DNA of 64,000 nt from an uncultured Eubacteriales bacterium. GTDB lineage: Bacteria; Bacillota; Clostridia; Peptostreptococcales; Anaerovoracaceae. Shown piece by piece: positions 63,651-64,000 of this stretch. How positions within the stretch are numbered: the stretch's first letter is position 1; each line of letters begins with the position of its first letter. The stretch spans positions 51,747 through 115,746 of the forward strand of contig CAJTYS010000008.1 of assembly GCA_910583765.1 (NCBI GenBank). Reading direction: 5' to 3'. A model generated the notes under the pieces. That model did no database searches. It saw only the letters and a list, made by a program, of their open reading frames with translations, and was not told the DNA's origin. The translations under genes were made by a program, and so were the position numbers.

Positions 63651-64000
63651 CATGTTCCTCCATCTAAGTGAAAAGTAGTCATTGGATGCTTTCATCCTAT
63701 CAGGGTGCCTCGATATAGGGCCAATACTTATTTTTCATGGGAACCATCGTTGTTCAACATGGGACGCATAGAGCGCCAAATTGCAAGGAGTTTCAGGAAA
63801 TCATGGAAAAACTGATAATTATTATCGGATTTTCGATATTCCCAAGGGAGTAATGGTGGAAATATACTGTACTTATTCAAAAGGTCGCAGAGGGATTGAC
63901 TTAGACGAAGAAAAGGAAGGAGGAATTTATGGAAAAAGCATTAGTAGTCTGCAAATAAAAAGTCAAGCAGAAATTTGTGAACTTTGAAAAATTTATACAG
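63651..64000. other. Right-edge region with a strong RBS and an abortive start
   Basis: Presumed regulatory region of the minus-strand reductase. At 63916-63931 AAGGAGGAATTTATG looks like an excellent translation start, but the frame reads only MEKALVVCK before TAA (63956-63958); the same frame is then open to the window edge. A 68-codon frame at 63781-63987 has no RBS. Confidence 0.4.

Overview
The window looks like chromosomal DNA of an anaerobic, amino-acid- or amine-fermenting Gram-positive bacterium of the Clostridia, possibly near Anaerovoracaceae (Emergencia, Aminipila, Anaerovorax); that assignment is inference. Grounds: strong AGGAGG ribosome sites, roughly even GC, oxygen-sensitive glycyl-radical enzymes, a B12 mutase-type enzyme, Desulfovibrio-like molybdenum hydroxylase modules, iron-sulfur old-yellow-enzyme reductases and split coaB/coaC genes. 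No rRNA operon, CRISPR array, prophage or intact insertion sequence was seen.

Region 1 (1-28.2 kb) is a dense plus-strand catabolic island. After the 3' end of a Na+/H+ antiporter gene come two units that share a conserved upstream leader and promoter. Unit A (1181-6868) encodes an imine-reductase-like dehydrogenase, a hydantoinase/oxoprolinase-fold ATPase, a B12-dependent mutase-like protein and an MFS carrier. Unit B (7101-21204) encodes a glutamate-1-semialdehyde-aminomutase-like PLP enzyme, two activase/glycyl-radical-enzyme pairs, a fused molybdenum hydroxylase, a small DMT transporter, a flavin/iron-sulfur oxidoreductase and a small zinc-ribbon-like redox protein. A third unit (21451-28223), behind a sigma-54 promoter, encodes a complete thiamine/lipoyl 2-oxoacid (or acetoin) dehydrogenase complex, a two-domain VOC protein and a DUF1349 protein. 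Together they suggest an anaerobic pathway for a nitrogen-containing substrate: uptake, amine oxidation or reduction, carbon-skeleton or amino-group rearrangement, radical C-N or C-O elimination, molybdenum-dependent oxidation, and oxidative cleavage to acyl-CoA. The substrate cannot be read from sequence.

Region 2 (28.3-35.0 kb) holds the likely regulators, a PAS/sigma-54 activator and a LuxR-type protein (minus strand). Opposite them, behind a second sigma-54 promoter, is a transporter locus with two tandem pairs, each a small single-membrane-helix protein followed by an NCS1-type permease.

Region 3 (35.0-46.2 kb) is mixed: a truncated IS3-family transposase, a chemotaxis receptor, a VOC protein, coaB, coaC, thrC, a LytTR/DUF3021 pair, a DUF3830 protein, an EamA transporter, tRNA-Ser(GGA), a GNAT acetyltransferase, an XRE regulator and a TetR regulator.

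Region 4 (46.4-63.7 kb) has a cluster of amide/peptide hydrolases (two M28-type, one C45-type), an MFS carrier and two iron-sulfur old-yellow-enzyme reductases. It is followed by an exported tandem-flavodoxin protein, a 41-residue mini-ferredoxin frame, an exported DUF362 protein interrupted by an in-frame TAG, a LysR regulator and a third old-yellow-enzyme-type reductase (minus strand). This region looks suited to hydrolysing N-acyl conjugates and reducing unsaturated products, possibly with extracytoplasmic electron carriers; that reading is inference.
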